A stretch of DNA of 15,286 bases from Spirochaetales bacterium (GCA_017475725.1 JAFVFA010000077.1:1-15286); one strand, 5' to 3'; shown: positions 1 through 7,605, counted from the stretch's first letter. Program-made: numbers and translations. The notes: generated from the sequence alone by a model not told the origin.

Positions 1-135
1 GATCCCGAACTTCTTTATGGTGTGGGCGGGGGTGCCGTCCTCCCAGTGCGGTCTGACGGGAAGGTTCTCATCTGAGAACCCGTTCTCAAGTATGTCCTTC
101 ACGTTTGCGATGAAAACTCTGTCTGCGTAGCTCAT
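1..135 (-). CDS. thyA: Thymidylate synthase, N-terminal part (gene runs off the left edge)
   Basis: Thymidylate synthase methylates dUMP to dTMP using 5,10-methylenetetrahydrofolate, in the cytoplasm. Only the first 45 codons are visible, read leftward from the ATG at 133-135. The translation opens MSYADRVFIANVKDILENG and continues RPHWEDGTPAHTIKKFGI. This matches the N-terminus of the longer bacterial ThyA subgroup, where the R-P-x-W-x-D-G-T-P-A-H segment carries the phosphate-binding arginine loop. The catalytic cysteine lies outside the window, so activity cannot be judged. No clear Shine-Dalgarno sequence precedes the ATG. The gene is divergent from lacZ, so the 136-369 region may carry promoters for both. 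Identification is from remembered family sequence, not a search. Confidence 0.88.
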   Translation of the reverse strand, partial: MSYADRVFIANVKDILENGFSDENLPVRPHWEDGTPAHTIKKFGI

Positions 136-141
136 AGTGGA

Positions 142-147
142 AGTATA
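142..147 (-). promoter_or_regulatory. Possible -10 box of thyA
   Basis: On the minus strand TATACT (5 of 6 matches to TATAAT) ends seven bases before the thyA ATG. If used, transcription would begin at about the A of the start codon and give a leaderless or nearly leaderless mRNA. No good -35 hexamer is seen at 16-18 bases. This is a weak call. Confidence 0.25.
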
Positions 148-178
148 ACCCATTAATGGCGCAAAGAAAAACAGTGTT

Positions 179-202
179 TGCCGCTGATGCGGCATTATTT
201 TT
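179..202 (+). terminator. Hairpin with T-rich tail upstream of lacZ
   Basis: TGCCGC (179-184) and GCGGCA (189-194) form a six-base-pair GC-rich stem with a TGAT loop, followed by TTATTTTT. The shape is that of an intrinsic terminator reading rightward. No rightward gene ends here, so it could insulate lacZ from read-through, attenuate an upstream lacZ transcript, or be fortuitous. In the leftward direction no clean T tract follows directly. Confidence 0.4.
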
Positions 203-210
203 CGACCCCA

Positions 211-261
211 TTCGGACACAAGTCAATGAAATGTGTGCGAATGTGTGCGAATGTGTCCGAA
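211..261 (+). promoter_or_regulatory. Phased array of four operator-like half-sites upstream of lacZ
   Basis: Three direct copies of TGTGTGCGAA or TGTGTCCGAA lie at 232-241, 242-251 and 252-261. One inverted copy, TTCGGACACA, lies at 211-220. The inverted copy and the last direct copy are perfect reverse complements; with one more base on each side this extends to 11 bp (210-220 with 252-262). Centre-to-centre distances are 21, 10 and 10 bases, so all four present the same DNA face. This is expected of an array bound by a transcription factor. The start of lacZ is about 110 bases downstream and that of thyA about 75 bases away on the other side, so either gene could be the target. Confidence 0.5.
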
Positions 262-294
262 TCATGACATTTGAACAACAGGATGCTTTCGGAG

Positions 295-323
295 TGGATT
301 CTGATCATGGAATGCATTATGAT
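295..323 (+). promoter_or_regulatory. Candidate lacZ promoter
   Basis: TATGAT at 318-323 (5 of 6 matches to the -10 consensus) lies 17 bases after a poor -35 (TGGATT, 295-300). It sits downstream of the half-site array and about 50 bases before the chosen lacZ start. A weak -35 would fit a promoter that needs an activator bound upstream. Confidence 0.3.
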
Positions 324-369
324 AGGCACGGTATCGTTTTTGTTACTAAACGGAAATATGGAAAGCGGC

Positions 370-3318
370 ATGAAATACAATCTACAGAGCCAATACTACA
401 GTGATTTCAACACAATAGACGTCAACAGGCTTCCGGGAAGAAGCTACTTCATCCCCTACGCATCAAGGGCGGAGCAGGAGGGCATCCCCCTCACGGAGAA
501 GCGCTACAGGTCATCACTGGTCAGATGCCTGAACGGGGAATGGGACTTCAAGTACTACAACGACCCGAAGGACCTGCCTCTGGCACTGGACACCGACGGC
601 ATCCAGTTCGACAGGATCGACGTGCCTTCTGTCTGGCAGTACCGCGGATATTCGCACCCCATGTATCTGAACGTGCGATATCCGTTCGCCTACAACCCAC
701 CGAACATCCCCACCACAGAGCCCGTAGGCAGGTATTTCAGTGCGATGGACGGCTTCAAGACGGCCCCTGCGGACGAGATGAACCATGTCGGTCTGTACAG
801 GACGTTCTTTGATGTGGAGGATGCATCCAAGAGTTACGTGATCTCATTCCTTGGGGTCTGCAGCTGCATAGAGGTCCATGTGAACGGCAGGTTCGTGGGC
901 TATTCAGAGGAGTCCCACAACACCGCCGAGTTCGATCTGACCCCATATGTCCAAAAAGGTCGCAACGAGATGGTCTGTGTTGTGCGCCGCTGGTGCAACG
1001 GAACCTACCTTGAGTGCCAGGACATGTTCAGAAACAATGGCATATTCCGTGATGTTCTGCTGAGAATATCAGATGCTGATGACCTTTGGGACATTGATTT
1101 CAAGACAAGATGCATGGGTGAGGTCTACTGTGCGGATGTCGCTGTCCACATTGCGGACAACTGCGTGGTCAGATTCACCCTGGAGGGCAACGGCATAGGC
1201 CAGAGCCTTGAGGCCAGATCCGTTGAAGGGGAGGCCAAGGTATGCTTCCAGGACCTGGATGTGGTCGAGTGGAGCGCAGAGAGCCCCGTCCTATATGACC
1301 TGTACATAGAGACCACCCACAGCTGCACCCATCAGCGGGTGGGCTTCAAGCACATTGACGTGAAGGGCAATCTCTACCTGCTGAACGACCACAGGATAAA
1401 GTTCAAGGGCGTGAACCACCATGACACGGATGCCGGAAACGGCTACTGCATGACGGCAAAGGAGATAGAGAGGGACCTCAGGGTCTGCAAAGCCTTCAAC
1501 ATAGACACCGTAAGGACATCGCACTATGCTCCGGACCCGCTTCTGATAGAGCTTGCGGCGGAGCTTGGAATCTACATAGTGGATGAGGTGGACATAGAGA
1601 CCCACGGGGTGTTCGCCATGAAGCTTCCGCCATCGTACAACCGGATCTCAAACGACAGCCGCTGGAGAGAGCACTATCTGAGCCGCACGACCAGGCACTA
1701 CCTGCGCGACAAGCTGCTTGCAACGCCGATAGTCATGTGGAGTCTGGGCAACGAGAGCGGCGGCGGATGCAACACGGACGCCACGTACAACTACTTCAAG
1801 AGCGTTTCGGACATCCCGGTGCACTACGAGAGCGAGATCTACACCAGGCGCAAGGCATACGACATAGCCTCTCGCATGTATCCTCCTGTGAAGGAGCTCC
1901 ACGAGATAGGAGAGGGCGTCTGTAAGACCAGACAGTTCATGGACCGCCCGTACTTCATGTGCGAGTATGCACATGCAATGGGAGTGGGACCCGGCAACAT
2001 TGAGGGCTACTGGAAGGAGATCTACAGCTACGACGGGCTGATCGGAGGCTGCGTCTGGGAGATGAACGACCATGCCGTTCTGCATGAGGACGGCTCCTAC
2101 ACCTACGGTGGTGACCACGGCGAGTGGATCCACGACGGGAACTTCTGCTGCGACGGCATCTTCTATCCGGACCGCACACCCTCCACAGGGGCGTGGATCG
2201 TCCGTCATGCCTACCGCCCAATCCGCATTGCACGGATCGAGGGCTCCAAGTTCGAGGTCTTCAACACCACTGCCTTCACCTCCGGAAGCGACTTTCTGAT
2301 GAGAATCAACGTCACAAACGGAGTCTCCTTCGATTTCAGGCCATCGGCGGGCCCGCTTTCCAAAGAGGTCGTAAGCTTCGATCTTGGCGATGTCTCCGGT
2401 GACTGCTTCCTGACTGCGGACACCTTTGACAGCCAGGGACGGCTGGTCTCCACAGAGCAGATATGCCTGAGCGAGGATGTCATGACGGAGGCGCAGATCC
2501 AGAGGAGGCCGGAGCTTCCGGCATGGTTCTCCGTCAAGGATGGGAACCCTGCAATGGAGACCGGCTGCGGGAAGATGGGACCGTCGGATCCGTACACCAT
2601 CCTGTTCAGAGCGGAGACTGACAACGACAGCATAAACTTCGTCAGACGCCCTATGCGTGCCTGGTACAAGGAGAAGTCCACCCTGCTGGGCTGCAGGCAG
2701 ACGCAGGAGAGGGCCGTTGCGGAATGGGCCATAAAGGATGCAAGGAAGACCTTCCTCTGCACCGACATGTACGAGGGTTGCACCCTTGCCGACGGAAGGG
2801 AGGGTGTGCTTGTCACGTCTTTGATACACCCGCTGAAGGCCAGAGGAAAGCTGCCTCGCTTCGGCAAGGCGTTCAGGCTGGACGCCTCCTTCCAGGATGT
2901 GCATTACCTGGGCCGCTGCGGCGAGTCCTACCTGGACATGAAGGACCAGTTCCCGGTGGAGGAGTGCATCTGCAAGGTCGGAGACATGACCGAGCCTAAC
3001 CTGAGGCCCCAGGAGAGCGGGAACCGGTGCGACACCCGTTGGGTCGAGGTCTCGGACGGAGAGAGGACAGTCAGATTCGACGCTGTGGACAGACCTTTCG
3101 AACTCTCCGTGAAACCGTACTCGGACAGGGAGCTCATAGGCATGAGACATCGGGAGGACGAGAAATGCACAGGTACCTACGTCACAATCAATGCCCTCCA
3201 GCAGGGGATCGGCACTGGAAGCTGCGGTCCTTACACGCTGGACGAACATTGCTATGACGCATCGAAGGATTATCTGGTAAGATTTGTAATCAGCATCATT
3301 CCAAAGGAGAAAGCATGA
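370..3318 (+). CDS. lacZ: Beta-galactosidase, LacZ type (glycoside hydrolase family 2)
   Basis: This enzyme hydrolyses terminal beta-D-galactosides such as lactose; no signal peptide is evident with the chosen start, so it is probably cytoplasmic. From the ATG at 370 (preceded by GGAAAG) it is 982 residues, close to the usual LacZ length of about 1,020. Visible in order: a jelly-roll sugar-binding domain (L-N-G-x-W-D-F near residue 55), the immunoglobulin-like domains, the F-K-G-V-N-H-H-D barrel motif, the acid/base glutamate E462 in W-S-L-G-N-E-S-G, the nucleophile E532 in M-C-E-Y-A-H-A-M-G, and a C-terminal small-chain domain with P-Q-E-S-G-N-R-C-D-T-R-W. The frame is open upstream to an ATG at 271, but that start has no ribosome site and would add a 33-residue non-family extension. 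The stop overlaps the next gene by four bases, implying one transcript and coupled translation. Confidence 0.93.
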   Translation: MKYNLQSQYYSDFNTIDVNRLPGRSYFIPYASRAEQEGIPLTEKRYRSSLVRCLNGEWDFKYYNDPKDLPLALDTDGIQFDRIDVPSVWQYRGYSHPMYLNVRYPFAYNPPNIPTTEPVGRYFSAMDGFKTAPADEMNHVGLYRTFFDVEDASKSYVISFLGVCSCIEVHVNGRFVGYSEESHNTAEFDLTPYVQKGRNEMVCVVRRWCNGTYLECQDMFRNNGIFRDVLLRISDADDLWDIDFKTRCMGEVYCADVAVHIADNCVVRFTLEGNGIGQSLEARSVEGEAKVCFQDLDVVEWSAESPVLYDLYIETTHSCTHQRVGFKHIDVKGNLYLLNDHRIKFKGVNHHDTDAGNGYCMTAKEIERDLRVCKAFNIDTVRTSHYAPDPLLIELAAELGIYIVDEVDIETHGVFAMKLPPSYNRISNDSRWREHYLSRTTRHYLRDKLLATPIVMWSLGNESGGGCNTDATYNYFKSVSDIPVHYESEIYTRRKAYDIASRMYPPVKELHEIGEGVCKTRQFMDRPYFMCEYAHAMGVGPGNIEGYWKEIYSYDGLIGGCVWEMNDHAVLHEDGSYTYGGDHGEWIHDGNFCCDGIFYPDRTPSTGAWIVRHAYRPIRIARIEGSKFEVFNTTAFTSGSDFLMRINVTNGVSFDFRPSAGPLSKEVVSFDLGDVSGDCFLTADTFDSQGRLVSTEQICLSEDVMTEAQIQRRPELPAWFSVKDGNPAMETGCGKMGPSDPYTILFRAETDNDSINFVRRPMRAWYKEKSTLLGCRQTQERAVAEWAIKDARKTFLCTDMYEGCTLADGREGVLVTSLIHPLKARGKLPRFGKAFRLDASFQDVHYLGRCGESYLDMKDQFPVEECICKVGDMTEPNLRPQESGNRCDTRWVEVSDGERTVRFDAVDRPFELSVKPYSDRELIGMRHREDEKCTGTYVTINALQQGIGTGSCGPYTLDEHCYDASKDYLVRFVISIIPKEKA

Positions 3319-4163
3319 TGGATAAGAGGATTGATTTGGAGACTCTTGCAAAGCAGGTCAGGGATATAGTCCTTGCCTCCGCAAAGTTCACTCAGGTGGA
3401 TTCGTTTTCGGTCACAGAGAAGGAAGGCGAGTCCTGGAACATAGTGACATCTGCCGATGTCGCAGTGCAGGACTACCTGCAGAAGGCGCTTCTTGACCTT
3501 GTGCCCGGCTCGGGTTTCCAGGGGGAGGAGAACCATCAGCAGGACACCTCCAAGGAGATCTGCTGGATTGTGGACCCGATCGACGGGACCACCAACTTTG
3601 CCCGCGGAATGCAGCAGTCAGGCATCTCCGTAGCCCTCAGAGTCGGCAAGGAGCTTGTCCTTGGCGTTGTCTACAACCCTGACCTGAAGGACATGTTCTG
3701 GGCCACGAAGGGCAACGGCGCATACCTTAACGGAAAGAGGATCTCGGTATCCAGAAAGGATTTTGAGCATTCTATACTCTGCACGGCCATGAGCCTCTAC
3801 AGGAAGAGCTATGCCAAGATCTGCAGCGACATACTCCTTGATGCCTACATGCAGATAGCCGATTTCAGAAGATTCGGCGTCGCCTCGCTTGAGATGTGCT
3901 ATCTGGCTGCCGGCAGGGTCGACTCGTTCTTCGAGCTCAGGCTGTTCCCATGGGACTTCGCGGCTGCTACGGTGATCCTGCGCGAGGCGGGCGGAGTGGT
4001 CTGCACGATGACGTTGGACAAAGGTAATGTGCATCTTTCAGATGAACTTGTCCTTGATGCGCCAAGTCCTGTGATTGCGGCAAATTGTTGTGACAACATT
4101 CACAAAATCGGCGATATTATCACAAAACACATGGCCGATTTCGATTCTGCAGAATATAAATAA
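3315..4163 (+). CDS. Inositol monophosphatase family protein (SuhB-like sugar phosphatase)
   Basis: A predicted magnesium-dependent phosphatase of 282 residues, the normal family size (about 260-280). The hallmarks are present: G-E-E at 70-72, the metal motif W-I-V-D-P-I-D-G-T-T-N-F at 84-95 (aspartates D87 and D90), and the C-terminal W-D-F-A-A-A-x-x-I-L-R-E-A-G-G motif from W213. The family includes inositol-1-phosphatase, fructose-1,6-bisphosphatase-like enzymes and the nucleotide phosphatase CysQ. Sequence alone does not fix the substrate. The start ATG at 3315 overlaps the lacZ stop (ATGA), with AGGAG a few bases upstream inside lacZ; an adjacent ATG at 3318 is the alternative. Co-transcription with lacZ suggests a sugar-phosphate or inositol-linked role, which is inference. 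Confidence 0.85.
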   Translation: MMDKRIDLETLAKQVRDIVLASAKFTQVDSFSVTEKEGESWNIVTSADVAVQDYLQKALLDLVPGSGFQGEENHQQDTSKEICWIVDPIDGTTNFARGMQQSGISVALRVGKELVLGVVYNPDLKDMFWATKGNGAYLNGKRISVSRKDFEHSILCTAMSLYRKSYAKICSDILLDAYMQIADFRRFGVASLEMCYLAAGRVDSFFELRLFPWDFAAATVILREAGGVVCTMTLDKGNVHLSDELVLDAPSPVIAANCCDNIHKIGDIITKHMADFDSAEYK

Positions 4164-4193
4164 TTGACTTGAATGGACATATTTGGGTATTCT
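4164..4193 (+). promoter_or_regulatory. Candidate promoter of nfnAB
   Basis: TTGACT (4164-4169, 5 of 6) and TATTCT (4188-4193, 4 of 6) are 18 bases apart and begin immediately after the phosphatase stop codon. The leader would be about 75-80 bases and contains an imperfect stem, CCGAA (4215-4219) with TTCGG (4226-4230), of unknown meaning. AAGGGG at 4265-4270 serves as ribosome site for the ATG at 4278. Confidence 0.5.
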
Positions 4194-4277
4194 CTACGGT
4201 GGATTCATCCTGGACCGAAGGGTCTTTCGGATGATTTCGCCGTTTAACAAAGGAAATACTTTTTAAGGGGTTTTGAT

Positions 4278-5126
4278 ATGTACAAAATTCTCAGCAGAAA
4301 GGAGCTTAACCCAACTGTAACACAGATGGAGATTGAGGCACCGCTCGTGGCCGCAAAGGCCAAAGCCGGACAGTTCATCATCCTCAGGGTTGACGAGGAT
4401 GGAGAGAGAATCCCTCTCACAATCGCCGGATCCAACAAGGAGACCGGAGCTGTCAAGATCATCTTCCAGGTCGTAGGAGCAACAACAGAGAAGCTCAACC
4501 ACAAGAAGGAAGGCGAGTCAATCCAGGACTTCGCAGGTCCACTCGGAAAGCCGACTGAAATCGAAGGCAAGAAGAGCGTCTGCATCGTCGGCGGTGGTGT
4601 CGGATGCGCAATCGCACTTCCTGTCGCACAGGCTTTCGCCGCACAGGGAACAGAGGTCACAAGCATCATCGGATTCAGGAACAAGGACCTTCTCATTCTT
4701 GAGGACGAGTTCCGCGCAGCCTCCAAGGAGCTGATCGTCATGACCGATGACGGTTCCTATGCCCGCCACGGCAACGTCACAGTCCCTCTCAAGGAGCTGC
4801 TCGAGGCAGGTCGCCACTTTGATGAGATCATCACAATCGGACCGGTCATCATGATGAAGTTCGTCACTCTCACAGCCAAGCCGTTCAACGTCCCTGTCAC
4901 AGTGTCCATGAACCCGATCATGATCGACGGAACAGGCATGTGCGGCGGATGCAGACTCACCCTGGTCGAGGATGGCAAGCGCGTCACAAAGTTCGCATGT
5001 GTCGACGGACCGGACTTCAACGGTTATGAAGTTGATTTCGATGAGGCAATGTCTCGTGCAAGAATGTACTTCCCGTTCGAGAGAAAGGCCCACGAAGAGA
5101 CCTGCAATCTCTTTAAGAACGCTTGA
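4278..5126 (+). CDS. nfnA: NADH-dependent ferredoxin:NADP+ oxidoreductase, small subunit (NfnA)
   Basis: NfnA is the FAD and [2Fe-2S] subunit of the cytoplasmic electron-bifurcating transhydrogenase NfnAB. The complex couples NADPH, NADH and ferredoxin in anaerobes. The 282-residue protein has the ferredoxin-reductase fold: an FAD-binding stretch with R-I-P-L-T-I-A at 44-50, a nucleotide-binding V-G-G-G-V-G-C around 104-110, and a C-terminal cluster motif D217-x4-C222-x2-C225 with C241. The aspartate plus three cysteines agrees with the unusual Asp/Cys3 ligation I recall for Thermotoga NfnA. The same fold occurs in the dihydroorotate dehydrogenase electron-transfer subunit and in sulfide dehydrogenase SudB. 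The tight link to a GltD-like partner 14 bases downstream favours NfnA. C-ending codons dominate (ATC, GTC, CTC), which suggests strong expression. Confidence 0.85.
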   Translation: MYKILSRKELNPTVTQMEIEAPLVAAKAKAGQFIILRVDEDGERIPLTIAGSNKETGAVKIIFQVVGATTEKLNHKKEGESIQDFAGPLGKPTEIEGKKSVCIVGGGVGCAIALPVAQAFAAQGTEVTSIIGFRNKDLLILEDEFRAASKELIVMTDDGSYARHGNVTVPLKELLEAGRHFDEIITIGPVIMMKFVTLTAKPFNVPVTVSMNPIMIDGTGMCGGCRLTLVEDGKRVTKFACVDGPDFNGYEVDFDEAMSRARMYFPFERKAHEETCNLFKNA

Positions 5127-5140
5127 GGAGGAAGAACGAA

Positions 5141-6547
5141 ATGCCACTTGATCCAAAGAAACATGAAATGCCGGTCCAGGACCCACAGGTCCGTGCCCAT
5201 AACTTCAGTGAGGTCGCTCTCGGATACACACACGAGGTCGCTATCGCAGAGGCAAAGAGATGCCTGAACTGCAAGAACAGGCCATGTGTCCAGGGCTGCC
5301 CTGTCAACATCGCCATCCCTGATTTCATCAGCTGCCTGAAGCAGGATGACATCGAGGGTGCATACCATGTCATCAACAAGTCCTCCTCTCTGCATGCAGT
5401 CTGCGGCCGTGTCTGCCCGCAGGAGACCCAGTGCGAGAGCAAGTGCACACTCGGAATCAAGTTCGAGCCTGTAGGGATCGGACGTCTTGAGAGATTCGTC
5501 GCCGACTGGCACAACGCCAATTCAAATGAGGCTCCGAAGAAGGTCGCCTCAAACGGACACAGGGTTGCAATCGTCGGTTCCGGTCCTTCAGGACTCACAT
5601 GTGCCGGAGACCTGGCCAAGGCCGGTTTCGAGGTCACTGTCTATGAGGCTCTGCACACAGAGGGTGGAGTTCTTGTCTACGGAATCCCTGAGTTCAGACT
5701 CCCGAAGGCAATCGTGGCCAAGGAAGTCGATACCCTGAAGCAGCTCGGCGTCGAGTTCGTCACCAACGCCGTCATCGGAAAGACCCTCACTGTCGATGAG
5801 CTTTTCGAGCAGGGCAACGAGGCCGTCTTCATCGGTTCCGGTGCAGGACTCCCGAACTTCATGAACATTCCTGGCGAGGCCTTCAAGGGCGTCTATTCAG
5901 CCAACGAGTTCCTTACCAGAAGCAACCTGATGAAGGCCTTCCGCGACAAGTGCGACACTCCTATCATGAAGGGTGGAAAGGTCGTTGTCGTCGGTGGCGG
6001 ACACGTGGCCATGGATGCTGCCAGAACAGCTCTCAGACTTGGTGCCGAGAAGGTCTACATCGTCTACAGACGTTCAATGCAGGAGCTTCCTGCCAGACGC
6101 GAGGAAGTCGAGCATGCCGAGGAGGAGGGAATCCAGTTCGAGCTGCTCAGGAACCCTGTCGAGATCATCGGATACAACAACCCGGACAATCCACGTGACG
6201 AGAGAAACGGTTTCGTCACAGGATGCAAGGTCATCAAGATGGAGCTTGGCGAGCCTGATGCAAAGGGCAGAAGAAGACCTATCCCAGTCGAGGGTTCAGA
6301 GTACGTCATCGACTGTGATGCAGTCGTAATCGCAATCGGAACCTCACCGAACCCGCTGATCAAGTCCACAACAAAGGGACTCGAGGTCAACGCCCACGGT
6401 GGAATCATCGTCAACGAGGACGGACTCACATCAAGAGCCAACGTCTACGCCGGTGGTGATGCAGTCACAGGTGCAGCAACCGTCATCTCCGCAATGGGTG
6501 CCGGTAAGCTTGCCGCAAAGAGCATAATCGAGTACTTCAACAAGTAA
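5141..6547 (+). CDS. nfnB: NADH-dependent ferredoxin:NADP+ oxidoreductase, large subunit (NfnB, GltD/GltA-like)
   Basis: This is the bifurcating-flavin subunit, often annotated as homotetrameric NADPH glutamate synthase small chain. From the ATG at 5141, with GAGGAGG eight bases upstream, it has 468 residues, the family length. Two [4Fe-4S] motifs lie in the N-terminal helical domain: C41-x2-C44-x4-C49-x3-C53 and C88-x3-C92-x5-C98-x3-C102. They are followed by an FAD dinucleotide fold (V-A-I-V-G-S-G-P-S-G from 142), an NADP(H) fold (V-V-V-V-G-G-G-H-V-A from 281) and the FAD-closing motif G-G-D-A-V-T-G-A at 438-445. No glutamate synthase large subunit is adjacent, which favours the transhydrogenase role. 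A TTG in frame at 5123 overlaps the ribosome site and was not used. Confidence 0.88.
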   Translation: MPLDPKKHEMPVQDPQVRAHNFSEVALGYTHEVAIAEAKRCLNCKNRPCVQGCPVNIAIPDFISCLKQDDIEGAYHVINKSSSLHAVCGRVCPQETQCESKCTLGIKFEPVGIGRLERFVADWHNANSNEAPKKVASNGHRVAIVGSGPSGLTCAGDLAKAGFEVTVYEALHTEGGVLVYGIPEFRLPKAIVAKEVDTLKQLGVEFVTNAVIGKTLTVDELFEQGNEAVFIGSGAGLPNFMNIPGEAFKGVYSANEFLTRSNLMKAFRDKCDTPIMKGGKVVVVGGGHVAMDAARTALRLGAEKVYIVYRRSMQELPARREEVEHAEEEGIQFELLRNPVEIIGYNNPDNPRDERNGFVTGCKVIKMELGEPDAKGRRRPIPVEGSEYVIDCDAVVIAIGTSPNPLIKSTTKGLEVNAHGGIIVNEDGLTSRANVYAGGDAVTGAATVISAMGAGKLAAKSIIEYFNK

Positions 6548-6560
6548 GCTCAATAATAAT

Positions 6561-6608
6561 AGTGGTCGTAAAAATACGGTTTCTGGTAATTTACGACCAC
6601 TTTTGTTT
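6561..6608 (+). terminator. First hairpin of a tandem pair after nfnB
   Basis: AGTGGTCGTAAA (6561-6572) pairs perfectly with TTTACGACCACT (6590-6601) around a 17-base loop, and TTTGTTT follows. It lies just after the nfnB stop and is placed to end nfnAB transcription. The loop is long for an ordinary terminator. Confidence 0.6.
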
Positions 6609-6613
6609 ATCAG

Positions 6614-6661
6614 GTGGTCGTAAAAATGCGTTTTCTGCTGTTTTGCGACCACTTTTATTTT
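6614..6661 (+). terminator. Second hairpin of the tandem pair
   Basis: GTGGTCGTAAAA (6614-6625) pairs with TTTTGCGACCAC (6641-6652), with one wobble, and TTTTATTTT follows. Stem, loop and tail closely repeat the first hairpin about 52 bases earlier. The element therefore appears to be duplicated as a unit. It ends at the stop codon of the leftward hydrolase gene and may serve that gene too, although no T tract follows in that direction. Confidence 0.6.
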
Positions 6662-6663
6662 GT

Positions 6664-7605
6664 TCAGATCAGTTTGTACTCTGTCAGGAAGTCCTTCACA
6701 ACCTGTCTGTACTGGTCGGCATGGTCCCAGATGCTCTCTGCATGCTTGGAACCCTCGAAGAGCTGGATCCTCTTCTTGTCCTTCTTGGCCTCGTAGACCT
6801 TGTATATCATGTTTGTCGGAACGAATGTGTCGTTGTCACCCTGACAGAAGAGCATGGGGATGTCCAGCTTTGCCACAGCGTCCCTCGGAACAACCTTGTC
6901 CATGTCCAGACCATATCTGTGCTTCATTATCCATCCGCCCACGTTGACGAACGGGAATGGGGTCACATGGCTGTTTCTGGCGCTGGCGTTCATCTGCTCC
7001 CTCATTGTGGCATAGCCGCAGTCCTCTACAAGGAATGAGAGCCAGGGGATGTCCGGGGCTGCCATCATGGCGGTGGCGGATCCCATGGACTCGCCCTGGA
7101 TGCCAATGACTGTGTCCTCTGGGAACTTCCCCTTTATGAAGTTCGCCAGACCCACAAGGTCCCTGCTCTCGTAGAGACCCATTGTGCAGTGCACGTTTCT
7201 GTCGCTCTTGCCGTGGTATCTGTGGTCGAAACCAACCACTGTGAAGCCGAGCTCCTGGTATATCTTCCCGTAGGTTAGCATTGTGACGTGGTTGCTTGTC
7301 CATCCATGTGACAGGATTATGACACGCTGTCTGCCGTCCGCGAAACTGACGCTGTCATCAGCGTAGATTATGCGGCCATAGAGCTCGTAGCCGAACTCGG
7401 ACTTGTACCTGAACTCCTCTATCCTGTGGTTCTCGAGTACGGAATACGGGTCTATCGGGCTGCCGTGGTCAAGGGCGATCTGCCTTGATTCATCGTATGG
7501 ATGGACGTGCGGATGCACGACTATGTCAGCAAGCTTGTTGGAAATCATGTAGACGACCGCGCAGAGCAGGACAAGAACAACCGCTATCACTATTGCAAAT
7601 ACCAT
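6664..7605 (-). CDS. Membrane-anchored alpha/beta hydrolase
   Basis: A 313-residue serine hydrolase with one N-terminal transmembrane helix (about residues 2-22: hydrophobic, no cysteine lipobox). The catalytic domain therefore probably faces outside the cytoplasm. Fold motifs are clear: the oxyanion H-G-W at 100-102, the nucleophile elbow G-E-S173-M-G, the acid in G-D-N-D (D257 or D259) and the base H288 in G-S-K-H-A-E. The layout resembles the BAAT/peptidase S9-like lipase and acyl-esterase group that bacteria often carry with an N-terminal anchor. The substrate cannot be told. AGAAGGAGT precedes the ATG at 7603-7605. The frame stays open to 7827, but the extra stretch overlaps the divergent acyltransferase gene and lacks a ribosome site. 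Confidence 0.85.
   Translation of the reverse strand: MVFAIVIAVVLVLLCAVVYMISNKLADIVVHPHVHPYDESRQIALDHGSPIDPYSVLENHRIEEFRYKSEFGYELYGRIIYADDSVSFADGRQRVIILSHGWTSNHVTMLTYGKIYQELGFTVVGFDHRYHGKSDRNVHCTMGLYESRDLVGLANFIKGKFPEDTVIGIQGESMGSATAMMAAPDIPWLSFLVEDCGYATMREQMNASARNSHVTPFPFVNVGGWIMKHRYGLDMDKVVPRDAVAKLDIPMLFCQGDNDTFVPTNMIYKVYEAKKDKKRIQLFEGSKHAESIWDHADQYRQVVKDFLTEYKLI

Noticed and set aside
271..369. N-terminal extension of lacZ with a hydrophobic stretch resembling a signal peptide
   Set aside because: No ribosome site at 271, the residues lie outside the family's N-terminus, and the stretch overlaps the candidate -10 box. The ATG at 370 has GGAAAG upstream.
156..404. 82-codon rightward reading frame across the thyA-lacZ gap
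   Set aside because: It covers the hairpin, the repeat array and the lacZ start, has no ribosome site, and its translation resembles no protein I know. Part of it simply encodes the 10-base repeats.
1648..3351. 567-codon leftward open frame inside lacZ
   Set aside because: It is the antisense shadow of a long coding gene with biased codons. It shows no recognisable motif, and the plus-strand frame is a full LacZ.
4206..4234. Riboswitch in the nfnA leader
   Set aside because: There is only a short imperfect stem with no recognisable aptamer core and no terminator or clear ribosome-site sequestering stem.
5123..5140. TTG start for nfnB overlapping the nfnA stop
   Set aside because: The extra codons are the ribosome site itself (GAGGAGG), and the family N-terminus begins at the ATG at 5141.
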